DNA of 64,000 nt from Candidatus Gastranaerophilales bacterium (GCA_944325625.1 CALVAP010000007.1:248001-312000), one strand, 5' to 3'. Shown: positions 27,413 through 35,456, counted from the first letter of the stretch. Notes: generated by a model from the letters alone, not told the origin. Made by a program: numbers and translations.

Positions 27413-28004
27413 TAGTGTTAACCTCCTGTGGTTTCCAAATTTTCTCAAATACTTTCGCGATTAAAATAGCGAAAGTAAAGGCAATTGTTGTAACTACTAA
27501 TGTAGGAAGTACTATAACAGTCGGGTTTTTATCTCCGCATGCGGCGAGAATTGCTATAATTGTTGCCGGAACAAGCTGAAAACCTGCTGTATTCATAGCA
27601 AGCAGCATGCACATTGCATTTGATGCGCTTTTTTTATCTATGTTGTGGTTTTGCATTTTTTCAATAGCTTTTATACCCATAGGAGTTGCCGCATTGGATA
27701 ACCCAAAAGCGTTTGCTGCAAAATTCATAGCAATATTGCCTATTGCTTTTTTATCTTCTTTAATTTCGGGAAACAGCCCCCCAGCTAGTGGAGTGATAAT
27801 TTTTGCTATAAAATCAATTAAACCTGATTTTTCTGCTATCTTCATAAATCCAAGCCAAAAAGCCATAATCCCTATAAGATATAATGAAATTTCAACAGCT
27901 TTTTGAGCACCCTCAAGCGCGGCATTTATAACTGCATTGAGCTGAGAGTTTATTGCACCAAAGATTATTGATACTACGATAAGTAAAAACCAGATATAGT
28001 TCAT
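27405..28004 (-). CDS. spmA: SpmA-family membrane protein (nucleoside-recognition/gate domain)
   Basis: The 199-residue membrane protein matches spore maturation protein A: NAALEGAQKAVEISLYLIGIMAFWLGFMKIAE near the N-terminus, and AIGNIAMNFAANAFGLSNAATPMGIKAIEKMQ in the centre. It lies directly upstream of and overlaps spmB, the usual arrangement; the two probably form a complex. No other sporulation gene cluster is in the window apart from the SpoIID-like wall enzyme, so the name should not be taken as evidence for spores. Confidence 0.88.
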   Translation of the reverse strand: MNYIWFLLIVVSIIFGAINSQLNAVINAALEGAQKAVEISLYLIGIMAFWLGFMKIAEKSGLIDFIAKIITPLAGGLFPEIKEDKKAIGNIAMNFAANAFGLSNAATPMGIKAIEKMQNHNIDKKSASNAMCMLLAMNTAGFQLVPATIIAILAACGDKNPTVIVLPTLVVTTIAFTFAILIAKVFEKIWKPQEVNTND

Positions 28005-28057
28005 GGCTTTATTTTGGCAGAATTATTATCTTATTGCAAGGTTTTAACAAAATTGGG

Positions 28058-28826
28058 TTAGAACCTAAGATTGTTAAAATAATCAGGGTCAATCGTTGCC
28101 CAATATGTGCAGCCAAGACCATTTTGAGAATTGGTAGAAGTGTCACTACAGAAGGTATTTTTTCCTTCTAAGTAAAAACCGGGACCCCCCGCTGGTTTAA
28201 AGGTTCCATAAAGATTATCTCCATATAGAGTTTCGGTACTCCAAAAGAATAAATCATAGCCAAATTGGTTTGGTCCATTTTTGTATCCATTAGTATCAAT
28301 TGCTAGACCAACAGGTCCACCTGCATTATTTTTATATACGGTCATTCCGTTATCCAGTTCAAAGTTCCCATCATCCATTTGATATATATTGGCACTTCTC
28401 TTAGTGAGTGTTTTGTATATATTTCCTAGCTGTGAAACGGCGTTGCCCCTAGTGTTAATATTTTTAACATTAAAATATGTTTGTATTGTTTGTAATCCGT
28501 TACTTCTGTCTTGCATAATAACATTTGCAGGGTTATCGCCATCTTTAAAGGTATTTTCTTGAAACTTGTATATGATTGCGCTTGCTTGTTTGAATCGTGC
28601 CTGAAGTTCGGCTTTTTTGTATTTACTAATCAAAGTAGGAATTGTTAACGCGGCGATGATACCTATAATCGTCAAGGTTATAAGTGTTTCTGCCAATGTG
28701 AAAGCTAAAAAACCGTTTAAACCTCCAAAACCCTTGCTATTATTGTTTTTTCGGGGGGGGGGGGCAAGCTTGTTTGGAAGAAATAGTCTTTTTGTTTGTT
28801 TTTTTGCAAAATTTAATAGAAATCAT
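28058..28826 (-). CDS. Prepilin-like protein, predicted phase-variable, out of frame as sequenced
   Basis: The body of the gene (28058 to about 28747) encodes a prepilin with the N-terminus FTLAETLITLTIIGIIAALTIPTL and a globular domain of about 190 residues with two C-terminal cysteines. That frame has no ATG of its own near the pilin signal. Upstream an ATG at 28824-28826, with GAGGA some ten bases before it, begins MISIKFCKKTNKKTISSKQAC and then enters a run of 12 C (28753-28764 as G on the plus strand). With 12 C the frame hits TAA soon after; with 11 or 14 C it would continue as PPPRKNNNSKGFGGLNGFLA into FTLAETL, giving a basic leader that ends in Ala before Phe. A TTG immediately at the pilin segment is a poor alternative start. 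Confidence 0.7.
28753..28764 (-). repeat. C12 homopolymer tract in the 5' end of the prepilin gene
   Basis: Twelve consecutive C on the coding strand (G on the plus strand) in a genome region of low GC. It lies between a good start codon and the prepilin coding frame and sets whether the two are in frame, as in slipped-strand contingency loci. Confidence 0.9.
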
Positions 28827-28892
28827 ACTCAACTATTCCTCATTATCCTGTACATCGAAAAGTTTATCAAATTTGTTAATTTATTACAAGAT

Positions 28893-30293
28893 TTAATTAT
28901 TTTTTATTTTTTCAATAATTTCATTAACACAATTTTTAAGTGCAGAATTTGTTTGCATATCTTCTTGTATTTTTTCACAGGAGTATATTATTGTCGGATG
29001 TTTACGGGCAAAAAAGTTTCCAATTTCGCCTAAACTAAAATCTGTAATTTCACGACAAATATAAATCGCTACCTGTCTTGCATTTGCCAGTTTTTGGGAA
29101 CGTGTTTGACCTTTTATATCTTTTACATTCAGTTTATAGTAGTCTGCTACGGTATTTAAAATATCATCCATTGTTATTTGTTTTTCGGTATCTGAAATAT
29201 TTAATATTTGTTTGACACTTTCGATGTTTAAATCTATATTACAAACTCCGACATATGCCGTGACACGGTTGTATGCGCCTTCGAGTTCTCTGACATTTTT
29301 AGAATATATTTTTGCCAAAAACTCGGTAACTTCAAGCGGAAGGCTAATTCCGTCATTTTTAGCAAGATTACATAGTATTGCCATTCTTGTTTCCAGATCA
29401 GGAGGTTGAACATCTGCCATTAGTCCCCATTCAAATCGGCTTCTTAGTCTGTCAGGCAGGTTTTGGATATATTTGGGTTCTCTGTCGGAAGTTATAACTA
29501 TTTGTTTTCCTGAATTATGTAGAGCTTCAAATGTGTTAAAAATCTCTGTTACCGTCCGTTCTTTTCCTTCAATAAACTGGATATCGTCAATGAGAAGAAC
29601 ATCAATATTGCGGTATTTTTGGCGGAAATTAGACATATTCGCAGACTTGTCCATGCCTTTGTGGATTGAAGAAATTAAATCATTTACAAATTCTTCGGTT
29701 TTGACAAATTTTACTTTTAATTCGGGGTGATTATACAAAACATAATGCCCTATGGCTTGCATCAGGTGAGTTTTTCCCAGTCCTGCTCCGCCATATATAA
29801 AGAGCGGATTGTATTTTTCCCCAGGAGTTTTTGCCACGGCGAGGCTTGCTGCGTATGCAAATTTGTTATTATCTCCGACTACAAAATTTTCAAACTTATA
29901 TTTAAGATTAAGTTTTGGGGCGGATTGCATTTTTTTGAGGTTATCATATTTCCCTTCAGTATTTTTTGTATTTTTTTCGATATTTTCTTCTCGGGCAAGA
30001 AGTTTTTGAAGTTTTTTATTATGTTTTTGGGCAAGTTTTTCATCATAAATTATACTGAATTCCGCAGGCTCATTAAGTTTTTGAGATAGAGTTTTTTCTA
30101 TAAGCGGAGTATATTTTTTTAAGATTTGTATAGCAAAAGATTGCCCTGTTAATACAGAGAATTTTCCCTTCTCGTAAGAATGAGGCAATAGAGGTAAAAC
30201 CCAAGGCTCATAGCTTGAGGTAGGAATTTCTGATTTTATTTCTTCTATGGTTGATGACCATATTTTTTGTATTTCAAGCATGTCCATAGACAT
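28893..30293 (-). CDS. dnaA: Chromosomal replication initiator DnaA
   Basis: About 466 residues with the four DnaA domains. Domain I (1-90) contains IWSSTIEEIKSEIPTSSYEPWV. A variable linker follows. The AAA+ domain III has Walker A (GGAGLGKTHLMQAIG), Walker B (VLLIDDIQFI) and the sensor/arginine-finger region LPDRLRSRFEWGLM. Domain IV binds DNA through the signature LANARQVAIYICREITDFSLGEIGNFFARKHPTIIY. The start is uncertain: 30293, 30287 and 30281 are all possible. 30293 is used because a TATAGT box ends six bases before it. dnaN and recF are not adjacent and no cluster of DnaA boxes was seen nearby. Confidence 0.95.
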   Translation of the reverse strand: MSMDMLEIQKIWSSTIEEIKSEIPTSSYEPWVLPLLPHSYEKGKFSVLTGQSFAIQILKKYTPLIEKTLSQKLNEPAEFSIIYDEKLAQKHNKKLQKLLAREENIEKNTKNTEGKYDNLKKMQSAPKLNLKYKFENFVVGDNNKFAYAASLAVAKTPGEKYNPLFIYGGAGLGKTHLMQAIGHYVLYNHPELKVKFVKTEEFVNDLISSIHKGMDKSANMSNFRQKYRNIDVLLIDDIQFIEGKERTVTEIFNTFEALHNSGKQIVITSDREPKYIQNLPDRLRSRFEWGLMADVQPPDLETRMAILCNLAKNDGISLPLEVTEFLAKIYSKNVRELEGAYNRVTAYVGVCNIDLNIESVKQILNISDTEKQITMDDILNTVADYYKLNVKDIKGQTRSQKLANARQVAIYICREITDFSLGEIGNFFARKHPTIIYSCEKIQEDMQTNSALKNCVNEIIEKIKNN

Positions 30294-30299
30294 GAGTTT

Positions 30300-30305
30300 A
30301 CTATA
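30300..30305 (-). promoter_or_regulatory. -10 box placed for a leaderless dnaA transcript
   Basis: TATAGT on the minus strand ends six bases before the ATG at 30293; no Shine-Dalgarno is present. The -35 region is poor, so this is tentative. Confidence 0.4.
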
Positions 30306-30404
30306 AAAAATTACCCGCATGAACTAATTTGTTAAATACTTGAAATAATTTGCTCAATGTGATACTATAAACCACATCGGGACATTTATGGAAAGGGTAG
30401 TTAT

Positions 30405-30638
30405 ATGCGTGTAAGCTTGAACTTGTCATCACTAAATAATTCTCAACCATTACGTTTTGGCGGATGTTGTGACAAAAAACCGAGCTTTCAGCAGAAAAAC
30501 TTAGATCAAAATAACAATTCCGTGGATTATAAAAGCGAATATGAAAAATCACGCGCGCAGCTTGAACATATGAGTAGAAAATACGAAGTTCTTTGTAATG
30601 TTTTTGCGCTTGGTTTGAACCCTAATTTTAAAGGTTAA
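30405..30638 (+). CDS. Small hypothetical protein with N-terminal LRFG motif
   Basis: The 77-residue protein begins MRVSLNLSSLNNSQPLRFGG, a serine/asparagine-rich N-terminus ending in a hydrophobic-x-F-G motif like that of the 317-1030 protein. Two cysteines follow directly (GGCCDKK). The rest is charged and helical (YKSEYEKSRAQLEHMSRKYEVL), possibly a short coiled coil, and it ends LGLNPNFKG. No signal peptide or membrane segment. GGAAAGGG lies about ten bases ahead of the ATG. It is 13 bases upstream of the SIMPL-domain gene and likely cotranscribed. Function unknown. Confidence 0.75.
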   Translation: MRVSLNLSSLNNSQPLRFGGCCDKKPSFQQKNLDQNNNSVDYKSEYEKSRAQLEHMSRKYEVLCNVFALGLNPNFKG

Positions 30639-30651
30639 GTAGAGGATTTTT

Positions 30652-31377
30652 ATGTATCAAAAATTAAAAGATTTCCAGCTGTTGTTGGTTGGTATAGTTG
30701 TTATGGCTGGTATTTTGCTATCTGCTAAGATTGTAACTAATAATATAGCTCAATCGGGAATTGCGGTAACAGGTTCTGCCTATGAAATTGTTACCTCTGA
30801 TAGTGCGACTTTGAGATTAAATATCAATACCAGAGAAGCAACAAAAGCAGGTGCTTATCAGCTGTTAAAAAATCAAATTCCGATGGTTAAAGCATATTTA
30901 CTCGAAAACGGAGTAAGTGAAAATGAAATTTCGCTTGAGGCTCCAACAAATTATACTACCAACAAATATACTCCGTCAGGAAACATTACCAATGAAATAG
31001 CATATTACAATTTTAGTCAAACAATTTTGATAAAGTCTGATGATATTCAAAAGATTAAAAATCTTTCTATTGACGCGCAGTCGCTTGTTGACAAAGGAAT
31101 TAATATCAATACTAATACTCCGGAGTACAACTATTCTAAGCTTGCTGATTTGAAGATAAAACTCTTAGGTGAAGCGACAAAAGATGCCAAAGTTAGAGCT
31201 ACTCAAATGTTGAAAGCGACAAATAATCGTCCCGGTAAAATTAAGTCGGTTAAAATGGGTGTTTTCCAGATAACATCACCTACTTCGAATGACGTAAGTG
31301 ATTGGGGAATTAATGACACGTCAACGGTTGACAAAAAAGTTACTGCTGTTGCAAATGTAGTTTTTTCGGTTAAATAG
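30652..31377 (+). CDS. SIMPL-domain (DUF541) periplasmic protein
   Basis: The 241-residue protein has an N-terminal membrane anchor (about 9-28) and a SIMPL/DUF541 domain. Family features are GIAVTGSAYEIVTSDSATLRLNI, NYTTNKYTP, YNFSQTILIKSDDIQKIKNL and ATKDAKVRATQML near the C-terminus, ending KKVTAVANVVFSV. Members occur in the periplasm or cell surface of many bacteria; one animal homologue binds a signalling kinase, but bacterial roles are poorly known and include oxidative-stress phenotypes. Start supported by AGAGGA upstream. Confidence 0.85.
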   Translation: MYQKLKDFQLLLVGIVVMAGILLSAKIVTNNIAQSGIAVTGSAYEIVTSDSATLRLNINTREATKAGAYQLLKNQIPMVKAYLLENGVSENEISLEAPTNYTTNKYTPSGNITNEIAYYNFSQTILIKSDDIQKIKNLSIDAQSLVDKGININTNTPEYNYSKLADLKIKLLGEATKDAKVRATQMLKATNNRPGKIKSVKMGVFQITSPTSNDVSDWGINDTSTVDKKVTAVANVVFSVK

Positions 31378-31381
31378 TTAT

Positions 31382-31597
31382 TTATTCGTAGTCCCAAACG
31401 TAAATATTACCGCAATATCTGCATACGGCATGGCTGTTCATAAAAGCTAAATCCGGTTTGAAGGTGTATCCGTCAACGTGAAAAATCAAGTCTCCGTTTT
31501 TATCCACTTCTTGACTAAATTCTCTTTTCCCTTCGTAATCAGGGTTGAAAATTAATTCATATTTATCTACTGATTTACAGCTTCTACATCTGAACAT
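31382..31597 (-). CDS. Small zinc-ribbon-like protein
   Basis: The 71-residue protein has two CxxC pairs, CRSCK at residues 4-8 and CRYCG near the C-terminus, spaced to bind a single zinc as in a ribbon. Between them is a short beta-type segment (DKYELIFNPDYEG, GDLIFHVDGYTF). No catalytic motif is visible. It begins one base after the stop of the upstream membrane-protein gene on the same strand, so the two are coupled. Function unknown; nucleic-acid or protein contact is a guess. Confidence 0.7.
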   Translation of the reverse strand: MFRCRSCKSVDKYELIFNPDYEGKREFSQEVDKNGDLIFHVDGYTFKPDLAFMNSHAVCRYCGNIYVWDYE

Positions 31598-31598
31598 A

Positions 31599-32558
31599 TT
31601 ACAACTCTTTTATTTTCTTTTCTTTAAGTTTTTTTGTTTCCAAGTTTTTATAAAGGATTGTACAGCAAATACTTCTTAGCGGTAGCGTATAGCCTATTAT
31701 CACAATAGCAAGGAGATTCATTACTATGGATTTTGACAACTCTTTTACATCAAGAGTAAAGGTTATTTGGCTATTGATTGCCGAAATGATTGTTTGCATG
31801 GAGTTTTGAATATCCTCAAGCGGCAAATCTTTTGCAAAAGCTTCAACAGGGATGCAAAGATAAGAATATAGATTCAATTTTTCAAAAGCAAAGTTGAATA
31901 ATTCAGGCAAAAGATTATAAGTAAATAACCAGAGTAAAAATAAAACTATTGTTGTTTTCAAAAAATTTCCTTTAATAATTTGAACGCTTTTTTTGATAAT
32001 ATCTAAAGAATTAAGATTTTCTTCCAAGGCAAAAATTTGGAAAACCAAACTGAGATAAATCATAACAACAAGTAAAACCGCCCATAATATAGGAATTAGA
32101 CCTATTAAAGAAATAATCGACAAAATCAAAATCAAAAAAAGGTAAGTTGACATTCTTCTTGTAATAATATCGTTATGGATGTTTAAATCTTCAAGTTTGG
32201 CACCTGATATAAGGTTATTTGCCATAGAATTTAGTGCCCCCATTGCTACAAGATATTTCCAAAATGAGGCAAAAAATATCATAAAAGAAGGAACACTAAG
32301 AAGTATCAAAATTGTAAACATAATCGAAACATTGTTTAATGCCGGATTTATCAAAACTATTTTTTCAACATTATTTCCGAATAAATGAACTGTTGTAAAA
32401 ATTAATACAACACCCAAAACTTGACCCAAAACGGGGAAGGTCATATAACCTATGAACTTATCAATATTTTTGAAATATAGTTTTATTCCTTCAAAGAATA
32501 TTTTTAATGAACTAATTATTGCGGGTTCTTTTTTCTTTGCCATTTTTTTCTTCTCCAT
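31599..32558 (-). CDS. Multi-pass membrane protein of unknown function
   Basis: The 319-residue protein begins with a lysine-rich cytoplasmic stretch and has about six membrane segments: GYMTFPVLGQVLGVVLIFTT, a pair around MFTILILLSV and MIFFASFWKYLVAM, two in LFLILILSIISLIGLIPILWAVLLV, one in IVLFLLWLFTYNLLPEL, and one in LLAIVIIGYTLPL. A long soluble loop lies before the last helix. The alternating hairpin pattern and internal L-N-S-L-D-I-I-K-K-S segment are like those of uncharacterised families annotated only as membrane proteins. An in-frame ATG at 32543 has GGAG upstream and may be the real start. Operon with the zinc-ribbon gene. Confidence 0.72.
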   Translation of the reverse strand: MEKKKMAKKKEPAIISSLKIFFEGIKLYFKNIDKFIGYMTFPVLGQVLGVVLIFTTVHLFGNNVEKIVLINPALNNVSIMFTILILLSVPSFMIFFASFWKYLVAMGALNSMANNLISGAKLEDLNIHNDIITRRMSTYLFLILILSIISLIGLIPILWAVLLVVMIYLSLVFQIFALEENLNSLDIIKKSVQIIKGNFLKTTIVLFLLWLFTYNLLPELFNFAFEKLNLYSYLCIPVEAFAKDLPLEDIQNSMQTIISAINSQITFTLDVKELSKSIVMNLLAIVIIGYTLPLRSICCTILYKNLETKKLKEKKIKEL

Positions 32559-32603
32559 TTATAATCTTATATTATAATAAAATCGGGATTTTTAAAAACA
32601 ATT

Positions 32604-33236
32604 ATGGAGAATATCAAAGAAGTTTTATCAAGTTTTAAAGAAAAAGACTTTAAAAAAGATGTAAATTTACATATTCATACTGTTTTTTCAGATGGAAAAT
32701 GTACCCCCGAGGAAATTTTAAGTCAGGCGAAAAAGCTCAAAATGAAAAAAATAGCAATAAGCGATCATAACACGCTTAGAGCATATTTGGTAAATGATAC
32801 GTTAAAAAATGAGCTAGTAATTCCGGCTATAGAGTTTGATTGTTGGCTTATGGGGTGCTTAGTTCATATTTTGGGATATGGAATAGACATTAATAATCGC
32901 GAGTTACAATCATTATGTGCAAAGACAAAAGCAGGAACACAGGCTGATATTGTGCGTCTGTTTTCATATAGAAATCCAGAAAGTGTGATAAAAGCAATTC
33001 ACAATGCAGGTGGAATAGCGGTACTCGCTCATCCTGCGTGTTGTTGGGTTTTTAGTCTGAATAAACTTGTTAAGAAACTTATGAGTTTTGGTCTTGATGG
33101 GCTTGAGGTTTTTTATCAATACAGAAGGCACAGAAGTATAATAAAATTTCATTCGACAAAAAAAGTTGCAAGGCTTGCAAGAAAATATAATTTGATAGCA
33201 ACCGGCGGAACCGATGAGCATGGAGCTTTAAAGTAA
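32604..33236 (+). CDS. PHP-domain metal-dependent phosphoesterase
   Basis: The 210-residue protein is a PHP-superfamily hydrolase. Metal-binding motifs are in order: NLHIHTVFSDGK (H-x-H and D), ISDHNTL (D-H), IEFDCW, VLAHPACCW (H-P) and the terminal GGTDEHGA (D-x-H). Trinuclear-metal PHP enzymes remove phosphate from small substrates such as nucleoside 3',5'-bisphosphates or histidinol phosphate. The protein is shorter than RNase AM-type enzymes. It is the first gene of a tight operon: its stop overlaps the UbiA start by one base, hinting at a substrate linked to prenyl or radical chemistry. Confidence 0.85.
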   Translation: MENIKEVLSSFKEKDFKKDVNLHIHTVFSDGKCTPEEILSQAKKLKMKKIAISDHNTLRAYLVNDTLKNELVIPAIEFDCWLMGCLVHILGYGIDINNRELQSLCAKTKAGTQADIVRLFSYRNPESVIKAIHNAGGIAVLAHPACCWVFSLNKLVKKLMSFGLDGLEVFYQYRRHRSIIKFHSTKKVARLARKYNLIATGGTDEHGALK

Positions 33237-34234
33237 TGAGATTATTGAAAAAAATTAAATTTTGGTTGGAAAATGCCAGATACCATGCTTTGGGTCAAAG
33301 TTTGTGGGCAGGGCTTGTTGCTATAGTTATGGGCATAGGTTATCCGCAATTTAACTTGAAATATGCGATTGTTGCTCTTGTTGGAGTGTTGATGGCTCAT
33401 TTGAGTGTTAATCTGCTTGATGATTATTTCGATTTTAAATCCGGCAGTGTAGAAAAGAGAAATCAGGCTAATGAAGGAATTCGAAGCGGAAAATGCCAAT
33501 ATATAATAGAAGGTAAATCTACGTTAAAGCAACTTTTTGCTGTTGCTGTCATTTTTGGACTTTTAGCCTGTCTATTAGGATTTTATTTGTTTTATTATCG
33601 GGGTGAGGGTATTTTAATCTTTGCTATCTTAGGTGCAATTTTAGGTTTTTTTTACTCAGCACCGCCAATAAATCTTAGTTATAAAGGGTTTGGTGAACTT
33701 GTTGTCGGAGCGATGTTTGGACCTTTGCTTATGAATGGAGTTTTTTATTGTGCTACAGGTACGCTAAGCTTGCAGTTGTTGCTTCTTTCTCTTGCAATCG
33801 GGTCTTTAGTAACAAATATATTATATGTCCATTCTCTATTGGATATGAAAGCTGATATAGCAAGTAATAAAAAAACGCTCGCTATTCTTTTGCCAAATAA
33901 TGTTCTTCGATTAATTGCACTTGTTTTTTTCGCTTTTTACCCTTACTGGATAATTTCTGTTGGAGTAATCAGGTATAAAATGCCAGAGTTTTTGTTTTTG
34001 ACCTTTGTTACTATTCCGCTATCTGTTTTTTTGATTAAGTTGATGATTGAGTATTTGCATGAGGAAAAGAAAAACTATCAACCTAAATTTTGGATGGGAA
34101 AAATGGAGCATTGGGAAAAAATAAAGGCAATTGGAATAGATTGGTTTATGATTCGCTGGTTTTTGTCAAGAAATATTATGATACATTTTAGTGCATTAGT
34201 TTGTGTTGGTTATATTTTAAAAGTAGTTATGTAA
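33236..34234 (+). CDS. UbiA-family prenyltransferase
   Basis: The 332-residue membrane enzyme has about eight to nine helices and the two acidic motifs of UbiA enzymes: N-L-L-D-D-Y-F-D in the first half (with VNLLDDYFDFKSGS) and a second D-x-x-x-D site in HSLLDMKADIASNKKT. These bind magnesium and prenyl diphosphate. The first motif looks most like MenA-type enzymes, which prenylate dihydroxynaphthoate, but the acceptor cannot be told from sequence and no menaquinone genes are nearby. It overlaps the PHP gene by one base and lies one base before the radical SAM gene. Confidence 0.85.
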   Translation: MRLLKKIKFWLENARYHALGQSLWAGLVAIVMGIGYPQFNLKYAIVALVGVLMAHLSVNLLDDYFDFKSGSVEKRNQANEGIRSGKCQYIIEGKSTLKQLFAVAVIFGLLACLLGFYLFYYRGEGILIFAILGAILGFFYSAPPINLSYKGFGELVVGAMFGPLLMNGVFYCATGTLSLQLLLLSLAIGSLVTNILYVHSLLDMKADIASNKKTLAILLPNNVLRLIALVFFAFYPYWIISVGVIRYKMPEFLFLTFVTIPLSVFLIKLMIEYLHEEKKNYQPKFWMGKMEHWEKIKAIGIDWFMIRWFLSRNIMIHFSALVCVGYILKVVM

Positions 34235-34235
34235 T

Positions 34236-35144
34236 ATGAAAAAATTTGTTTATCTGCTTTGGTGGTATTTTCAAGTGAGGATTTTGCGCAGACAGAAACC
34301 TTTGCAGACTGTTCTGTTTATCAATAATGAATGTAATTTGCGCTGTAAGCATTGTTGTATTGATAAAGATACTGTCAAAATAGTGAAAAGTTATGAACAG
34401 ATTAAAGAAGAGCTCATTTATTCCCATAGTCTTGGTTCAAGGTTTGTTGATTTTGAAGGTGGAGAACCGACATTATGGATGGATGGAGAAAAGAATTTTA
34501 ATGATTTAATCATTTTAGCCAAAAAAATCGGATTTTTCTCAACAACACTTACAACTAATGCGCAAAAATCTTTTGAATGGGTTGAGGCCGATTCAATTTG
34601 GGTGAGTCTAGACGGGATAGAACAATACCATGATACAATTCGTGGCGCGGGAACATTCGACAAAGCTATTAAGAACATTGAAAAATATGCACTCAAAGGT
34701 AAAAATAATTTGTCTGTAAATATGGTAATAAATGAAATTAACAAAAATTGTGTTGAGGATATGATTAAATTTGTTGCCGAAAATCCTTATATAAATTCAA
34801 TTTCTTTAAGTTTTCACATGCCTTATAACAAAACAGCAGCTCTTTTTGTTAAAGATAGAGAAAAAATTATTGATAAAATTATTGAAATGAAAAAAAATAA
34901 CTATCCGATAATGAATACATTAAGCGGGTTAAAAGCACTCAAAAGTCCTCAAAACGGCAAATACTGTTGGATTACAAATTTTATTATGCCTGATGGATTG
35001 AGATTGAGTAAATGTCAGGGGAATGAGCATGGGCTCTGTACGGTTTGCGGGCTTGGCATGGCGTCTGAGATGAAGAATCTTTATAATTTCAGTTTAGAAA
35101 CAATTTTGGCTGGGATTAGGCTAAGATTGTTCCAAAATCGATAA
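34236..35144 (+). CDS. Radical SAM enzyme with C-terminal cysteine cluster
   Basis: The 302-residue protein has the radical SAM cluster motif CNLRCKHCC (C-x3-C-x2-C, residues about 33-40) and the glycine-rich SAM site DFEGGEPTLW. Later family marks are TTNAQK and VSLDGIEQYHDTIRGAGTFDKAI, typical of the SPASM/twitch-related group. The C-terminus holds further cysteines (YCWITNF, SKCQGNEHGLCTVCG), likely an auxiliary iron-sulfur cluster. It therefore probably modifies a peptide or lipid. One base separates it from the UbiA gene; the ATG has no Shine-Dalgarno, so translation is likely coupled. Confidence 0.87.
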   Translation: MKKFVYLLWWYFQVRILRRQKPLQTVLFINNECNLRCKHCCIDKDTVKIVKSYEQIKEELIYSHSLGSRFVDFEGGEPTLWMDGEKNFNDLIILAKKIGFFSTTLTTNAQKSFEWVEADSIWVSLDGIEQYHDTIRGAGTFDKAIKNIEKYALKGKNNLSVNMVINEINKNCVEDMIKFVAENPYINSISLSFHMPYNKTAALFVKDREKIIDKIIEMKKNNYPIMNTLSGLKALKSPQNGKYCWITNFIMPDGLRLSKCQGNEHGLCTVCGLGMASEMKNLYNFSLETILAGIRLRLFQNR

Positions 35145-35240
35145 AATTGTTCAAGTCTTTGTATAAATACATCATACGTTTGGCTGAGTATAAAAAGTTA
35201 TATTCATAACATTGAATGATTTATATTTCTTAACAATGGA

Positions 35241-35324
35241 TATAATAACACTATACTCCTTAGAGAACGATACACATATCCCTAATCTGAACAGCTATGA
35301 ACCCCTAATTCATAGCTTTTTTTT
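35241..35324 (+). ncRNA. Candidate small RNA with its own terminator
   Basis: In the gene-free stretch 35145-35541 a perfect TATAAT (35241-35246) is followed about 50 bases later by a strong hairpin with a T-run. A transcript of about 70 bases would start near 35253. No open reading frame of note lies between. The -35 region is not convincing, so part of the transcript could instead be read-through from the radical SAM gene. Confidence 0.4.
35293..35324 (+). terminator. Rho-independent terminator in the 35.1-35.5 kb gap
   Basis: Perfect 9-bp stem AGCTATGAA / TTCATAGCT with a 7-base loop, followed by seven T. It is 150 bases after the radical SAM gene and ends either that operon or a small RNA. 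Confidence 0.85.
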
Positions 35325-35352
35325 ATAGTTTTTTTCTTATAAACGATTATAC

Positions 35353-35396
35353 TAGCAAATTTTGCTATTGACGGGTTTTCATGTTGGGGGTAAAGT
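35353..35396 (+). promoter_or_regulatory. Promoter with an abutting 15-bp palindrome
   Basis: TAGCAAATTTTGCTA (35353-35367) is a perfect inverted repeat with a single central base. It directly abuts a -35 TTGACG (35368-35373), followed after 17 bases by TAAAGT (35391-35396). The layout is that of an operator next to a sigma-70-type promoter for the gene at 35542. The regulator is unknown. Confidence 0.55.
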
Positions 35397-35456
35397 CTAA
35401 TTATGATGAAATCTACGAATATAAATCTCAATAATTTTTGGTGGCGCCTATAGTAT

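Noticed and set aside
28617-29033. Long open frame opposite the prepilin start and dnaA end
   Set aside because: It runs antisense through the C12 tract and the dnaA 3' end, has low-complexity hydrophobic sequence, no Shine-Dalgarno, and is explained as a shadow of the two minus-strand genes.
28700-30404. Possible replication origin next to dnaA
   Set aside because: No cluster of TTATNCACA boxes, no dnaN neighbour and no AT-rich 13-mer array was seen; in this phylum dnaA is often away from the origin.
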